Assembly (NCBI GenBank): GCA_018267355.1
Contig: JAFDYP010000637.1
Coordinates: 1 to 7,207, forward strand
From: Bacteroidota bacterium
Lineage (GTDB): Bacteria; Bacteroidota; Bacteroidia; Chitinophagales; LD1
DNA: 7,207 bases
Direction of reading: 5' to 3'
Positions 6,901 through 7,207 of this stretch are shown here, one piece after another; the first letter of the stretch is position 1; the number at the start of each line of letters is the position of its first letter. The notes beneath the pieces are model-generated. The model was given only the letters and a program-made list of their open reading frames with translations. It did not search any database and was not told where the DNA came from. A program made the translations under genes and the position numbers.

Positions 6901-7207
6901 AATGCAGATGCTGCCAATACCACGGACTACAACGTCGGTCCCGCAGCCAGCTTTGCGGTGAAGGGCAACTTTAATGTTTACTCTCCGGCTGTCTTCCAGC
7001 TGGATGAGACAGAGAACGTCACCGGCACGGGCAATTTTGCGATCAATGCCGGTGCTACCTTCAAATATGGCTCACCAAATGGTATAAAGACCTCAGGTAC
7101 CACTACAAGTGATGGCAATATCCGCATCAGCGGCACACGCACATTCTCTGCTTCTGCCAGCTATGGTTTTGTAGGCAATGGCGATATGGTGTCAGGCAAC
7201 GGCCTCC
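811..7207 (+). CDS. Giant secreted multi-domain surface protein with cadherin-like, Ig-like and beta-strand repeats (3' end outside the window)
   Basis: The frame is open from ATG 811 to the window edge: 2132 complete codons and no stop. The start is well fixed: an in-frame TAG lies at 778-780, no other ATG lies between, and the promoter sits immediately upstream. There is no Shine-Dalgarno sequence, as is usual in Bacteroidota. Module order by residue: signal peptide 1-33; N-terminal module 34-183; cadherin-like 187-286; secreted-protein module 291-393; Ig-like A1 398-488; B1 489-566; Ig-like C 571-666; B2 667-744; Ig-like D1 748-845; jelly-roll-like domain 846-990; Ig_7-type domain 991-1075; A2 1082-1172; B3 1173-1250; I-set-like D2 1251-1337; beta-strand repeats 1338 to the edge. 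The composition is rich in Thr, Ser, Gly, Ala and Asn, as in exported filamentous proteins. No catalytic domain is visible. Role in adhesion, matrix or gliding is inference. A type IX sorting domain would be expected at the unseen C-terminus. Confidence 0.9.
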   Translation, partial: MKKKYDLKMAKANSLITGFIILLFLAATQRASAQYSGSGTFTQITSLASLTDGYYVIAYGSTMAMNNTNGSSYFGNTAITPSSGTITNPSSAMVWKIQTSGSSKTIYNEATAMYVSYTGTSNAAYAVSSVSGNSEKWNVTYTASTFYFQNAASTTRYLQYNTGSPRFACYTGTQQYLTLYKMNLSTDATLSNLTASAGSLSPTFASGTTSYSLSVANAVSTTTVTPTVNQANATVQVRVNGGSYSSVSSGSASGSLALNVGSNTIDVLVTAQDGSTTQTYTITITRAAAGANTITTSAASFGPYCAGANNVVSVAFTSTGTFTGAYTVQLSDGSGSFTSATNLSTTGSSSPLSATIPSGTAPGTGYRLRVVNATPATVSSNDNGSDISLIANPGTPSCATPSAVCQGTVVTITGAGSSNATTYTYWTASSGGSAITSGTTPPGTVASGNLTIPTSLGGGTYTYYVQGENSTCSSLGRQAITVTINSIPADPAGTISATANPSCGAATLRYSAPSGSIYWETTAAGTSTASPTTSSYSLANTGTIYARSYNGTCWSSGAVSSGAVTIVSAPSISAHPSTSAQTVCAGTAFSPTSVSVTASNAAGYQWYVNTANNNTTGTLITGATSASYALPATVGTYYYYCIVTGNSPCTTVTSNPSGAITVNALPADPTGTISASANPSCGAATLSYSAPSSGIYWETTAGGTSTTYATSAGYSLAATGTIYARAYNGTCWSANTVNSGSITINTAITITTSPTSATVTAGGSKTFTVAASGTIGGYQWQYNDGTGWASLSNGSPYSGVTTASLVINPTATTMSGYQYRCVVSGTTPCTAATSGSATLTVNPAVWEDFEAGSKTAYAAANVTCTAGSWNFSNALLGTSASDLMNGSQSARINTAGFIKMNFDLTTGLGTVTVSHGMYGSDASATWRLEASTDGGSTFTAFVSSTYTAPAGSFSTQVITVNLTGNVRFRIVNLAASGTNRINFDDIYVTPNTCTQPTITGTTPGSTTCGSGTVTLGATASAGTVNWYTASSGGTAIATGNSYSPTISSTTTYYVDATNAGCTTSGRTAVVATLTTQPATPACATPAAICAGSTATITGAGSTGATAYTYWTAAAGGSAVTTGTTPAGTVSGNNLTTPSSLAAGSYTYYVQGENGSCLSAARQAVTVTVNSVPSTPTGTISVASNPACGFTTLAYSAPSASLYWETAASGTSTASPTTTAYTLSSSGTMYVRAINSGCPSAGAVSSASVTINTNTSITTQPATTYTNVGASATLSVVAAGTGLTYQWQKGGVNISGATASSYTIASALLSDSGSYRVVVTGTCGTVTSSNATLYVTNFTYQAGDYRPTLDGTDLSYNNGTGNTSNWEYYNGTSWTTTPGDKGPQNATTTPTRVIITKYVFGGGNATHSYNDIIILNGGTLDLEATATPTVDFIKAGKSLEVQAGGTLFDYGQIQMNSSANLIVRSGGYMELGSTDVTNGHVMWNGLENFEPGSELFVADWGFASSGSGSFMNVTSTITNNSSGKKFGTLDFVVTPTSSSWTIIGGGITVNLCDTLWINNRSASNVIGMTSNTGSPVVTVGRMSVYQGIVALSASYSGSATQTVNITENLKVYGGSTLKLFHNGGGTAGIIKVNLAGNLTIDTLASVINDAASDTGAIFNFNGTATQLVDITPTVTAWPMNINSGATVSLVNHSLTVNSNASRTSAFTVKNGGTLDFGFAADNLTANVIKKVSSGAAGTNTFATEQNSTLKITSPDGIQQASSTLGNVQMSSSNKNFNQLATFWYTGHTNQVTGDGLSTSSSGKQIIIDLLNKSLSVTLSQPTGLTNNTAISATGGKLDIRTGQFLETATAYITGSTGTLTMAAGTLYQIPALSTSSSDLIPRMDGVSNAYTLNGGTIELAGAGAQTLRGNRTYYNVKFSGSNIYGTDYKNLSTDATINDSLIVSGANTVVNCVDGSGGAVSFSGNGGLIMDGGRIMIRNLNTTQPALTGTTLPYSLTGGTVEFYGSDATSHQVLRGTDGNSNAISYYNVDINADAANTTDYNVGPAASFAVKGNFNVYSPAVFQLDETENVTGTGNFAINAGATFKYGSPNGIKTSGTTTSDGNIRISGTRTFSASASYGFVGNGDMVSGNGL
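910..1359 (+). other. N-terminal module of the giant protein (residues 34-183)
   Basis: The stretch begins FTQITSLASLTDGYYVIAYG and ends RFACYTGTQQYLTLYKM. This opening and closing pattern (F-x-x-I/V-T-S-L...L-T-D-G-Y-Y then ...Y-L-x-L-Y-K) recurs at the N-termini of Bacteroidota secreted proteins, including some with nuclease or lamin-tail domains. It looks like an all-beta fold of about 150 residues. I cannot name a Pfam family for it, and its ligand is unknown. Confidence 0.5.
1369..1668 (+). other. Cadherin-like beta-sandwich domain (PF12733 type), residues 187-286
   Basis: The sequence follows the family signature closely: DATLSNLTASAGSLSPTF, then TTSYSLSVANAV, then TVTPTVNQANATVQV, then LNVGSNTIDVLVTAQDGS and QTYTITITR. 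This fold is common in extracellular proteins of bacteria and usually acts as a spacer or adhesion module. The length of about 100 residues is normal and I see no disruption. Confidence 0.85.
1681..1989 (+). other. Bacteroidota secreted-protein beta module (residues 291-393)
   Basis: The pattern is TTSAASFGPYCAGANNVVSV, then FTGAYTVQLSDGSGSF, ending with GTAPGTGYRLRVVNATP. The combination of C-A-G, Q-L-S-D-x-S-G-S-F and G-T-G-Y-R-x-R-V is a recurring module in large exported Bacteroidota proteins. It is probably a beta-sandwich. No enzymatic role is suggested. Confidence 0.55.
2002..2274 (+). repeat. Ig-like repeat A, copy 1 (residues 398-488)
   Basis: The copy starts CATPSAVCQG and contains ITGAGSS, YTYWTA, GGSAIT, YTYYVQGEN and RQAITVTIN. 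Cysteines are at residues 398, 405 and 472. The W-T-A-x-x-G-G pattern and the closing V-T-V/I strand are typical of Ig_7-like domains of the phylum. Its partner is copy 2 at 4054-4326, shifted by exactly 2052 bases. Confidence 0.8.
2275..2508 (+). repeat. Ig-like repeat B, copy 1 (residues 489-566)
   Basis: The copy contains ADPAGTISATANPSCGAATL, YSAPS, IYWETTA, GTIYAR and YNGTCWS. Cysteines at residues 503 and 553 are 50 residues apart, a spacing kept in all three copies, and may form the domain disulfide outside the cell. It abuts repeat A copy 1 with no linker. The other copies are at 2809-3042 and 4327-4560. Confidence 0.85.
2521..2808 (+). other. Ig-like domain C (residues 571-666)
   Basis: The domain reads SISAHPSTSAQTVCAGTAF, then GYQWYVNT, GTYYYYCIVTG and closing GAITVN. 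The Y-Q-W core strand with a second Cys about 70 residues after the first (TVCAG to YYCIV) is an Ig-fold pattern. It lies between B copies 1 and 2 and has no duplicate of its own in the window. Confidence 0.7.
2809..3042 (+). repeat. Ig-like repeat B, copy 2 (residues 667-744)
   Basis: The copy contains ADPTGTISASANPSCGAATL, YSAPS, IYWETTA, GTIYARAYNGTCWS. Cysteines are at residues 681 and 731. Over the first 120 bases it matches copy 1 (offset 534) at about 80% by hand count, with many of the differences at third codon positions. It is closer to copy 1 than copy 3 is, and it is not preceded by a repeat A. Confidence 0.85.
3049..3345 (+). other. Ig-like domain D1 (residues 747-845)
   Basis: The domain reads ITTSPTSATVTAGGSKTFTV, then GGYQWQYNDGTGW, then SGYQYRCVVSGTTPC and closing SATLTVNP. 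The P-x-x-x-T-V-x-x-G-x-x-x-x-F/L-x-V start, the Q-W-Q core and Y-x-C-V-V are classic bacterial Ig-like features. It leads straight into the jelly-roll-like domain. Confidence 0.75.
3346..3780 (+). other. Jelly-roll-like beta-sandwich domain (residues 846-990)
   Basis: The domain opens WEDFEAGSKTAYAAANVT and continues GSWNFSNALLGTS, NGSQSARINTAGFIKMNFDL, EASTDGGSTF and finally RINFDDIYVTP. The E-D-F-E start, W-N-F, S-A-R-I and closing N-x-D-D-I-Y-V-T strand recur in Bacteroidota secreted proteins and resemble carbohydrate-binding-module-like folds. Ligand binding, possibly to sugars, is inferred from the fold only. It splits the Ig array into two parts. Confidence 0.6.
3781..4041 (+). other. 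Ig_7-type domain (PF19081-like), residues 991-1075
   Basis: The pattern is TTCGSGTVTLGATASAGTV, then NWYTASSGGTAIATGNSYSP, then TTTYYVDATNAGCTTSGR and a closing V-V-A-T-L strand. W-Y-x-A-x-x-G-G-x-x-I-A-T-G and T-T-Y-Y-V-x-A-x-N-x-G-C are the hallmarks of this family, which is often found in CHU_C/type IX-exported proteins. This supports outer-surface export of the whole chain. Confidence 0.75.
4054..4326 (+). repeat. Ig-like repeat A, copy 2 (residues 1082-1172)
   Basis: The copy starts CATPAAICAG and contains ITGAGST, YTYWTA, GGSAVT, YTYYVQGEN and RQAVTVTVN. It aligns with copy 1 without gaps at an offset of exactly 2052 bases. Together with the following repeat B it forms a duplicated block about 170 residues long, around 64% identical by hand count (about 109 matches). 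Confidence 0.85.
4327..4560 (+). repeat. Ig-like repeat B, copy 3 (residues 1173-1250)
   Basis: The copy contains TPTGTISVASNPACGFTTL, YSAPS, LYWETAASGTSTASPTT and GTMYVR. Cysteines at residues 1187 and 1237 keep the 50-residue spacing of the other two copies. The C-W-S motif of copies 1 and 2 has become C-P-S here, so this copy is the more diverged one. Confidence 0.85.
4561..4821 (+). other. I-set-like Ig domain D2 (residues 1251-1337)
   Basis: The domain reads ITTQPATTYTNVGASATLSV, then LTYQWQKGGVNISGATASS, then SDSGSYRVVVTGTCG and a closing ATLYVTN strand. The Y-Q-W core followed by D-S-G-S-Y-x-V-x-V is the classic Ig F-strand pattern. It resembles D1 in position, since both follow a B repeat and end an Ig run. 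Confidence 0.8.
6028..6195 (+). repeat. Beta-strand repeat module R, copy 1
   Basis: This 56-residue unit reads FATEQNSTLKITSPDGI, then LGNVQMSSSNKNF, then ATFWYTGHTNQVTGDGL. It shares the scheme F-A-x-x-x-x-(S/A)-T-(L/F)-K...S-P-(D/N)-G-I...G-N-(V/I)-(Q/R)...V-(T/S)-G-(D/N)-G-L with the copy at the right edge. The same scheme is familiar from large Bacteroidota beta-strand-repeat proteins. Confidence 0.65.
7036..7206 (+). repeat. Beta-strand repeat module R, copy 2 (at window edge)
   Basis: This unit reads FAINAGATFKYGSPNGI, then DGNIRISGTRTF, then ASYGFVGNGDMVSGNGL, and stops at the window edge. It lies 1008 bases (336 codons) downstream of copy 1 and differs by one residue in length. In comparable proteins such units recur many times, so the gene probably extends well past the window. 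Confidence 0.65.

Larger units (their letters stand above)
4822..7207 (+). other. Beta-strand-repeat / beta-solenoid-like region (residues 1338 to window edge)
   Basis: About 795 residues are dominated by short strand units with turn motifs: GGTLDLE, GGTLFDYG, SGGYMELG, GGTLDFGF, GGKLDIRTG, AGTLYQIP, GGTIELAG, GGLIMDGGRIMIRN and GGTVEFYG. Cys is nearly absent (two codons, at 5461 and 6661), unlike the Ig section. The pattern fits stacked beta-helix or autotransporter-like passenger repeats, giving an extended stalk. The opening segment (residues 1338-1400, rich in Tyr, Asn and Trp) may be a transition domain. No catalytic motif was recognised, and the C-terminus is missing. Confidence 0.65.

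Overview
The window looks like a piece of a Bacteroidota chromosome of moderate GC content, plausibly from the Chitinophagia, though the genus cannot be fixed from sequence alone. Three observations support this. There is an exact Bacteroidota-type -7 promoter element (TAGCTTTG, matching TAnnTTTG). The main start codon lacks a Shine-Dalgarno sequence. The main protein is a very long signal-peptide-bearing mosaic of cadherin-like, Ig-like and beta-strand-repeat modules, the type of surface protein this phylum usually exports by the type IX secretion system.

Layout: (1) Positions 2-577 hold the C-terminal third or so of a GMC-family flavin oxidoreductase, closest by eye to the ChoD/cholesterol-oxidase-like branch. 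It is interrupted by an in-frame TAA at 290-292, just before the conserved catalytic-His block. (2) Positions 578-810 are non-coding. They hold a short AT-rich hairpin followed by T5 (probable terminator of the oxidoreductase), a second small GC hairpin, a pair of GATTACC-like half-repeats flanking an A8 tract, and the promoter of the next gene. (3) From 811 to the right edge there is one uninterrupted reading frame, which I translated codon by codon. It has 2132 complete codons and is still open at the edge. Order of modules: signal peptide, an N-terminal module of a type found on Bacteroidota secreted proteins, a cadherin-like beta-sandwich, a secreted-protein module, a run of Ig-like domains split by a jelly-roll-like domain, then about 800 residues of Gly/Thr/Ser/Asn-rich beta-strand repeats.

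The Ig-like section was visibly built by internal duplication. A two-domain A-B block recurs exactly 2052 bases (684 codons) downstream with no net gap, and a third B copy sits 534 bases after the first. The two genes are in the same direction but appear to be separate transcription units. Nothing here links them functionally, and I see no new defence, mobile or RNA system. The points most worth a second look are the broken oxidoreductase and the duplication history of the giant surface protein.
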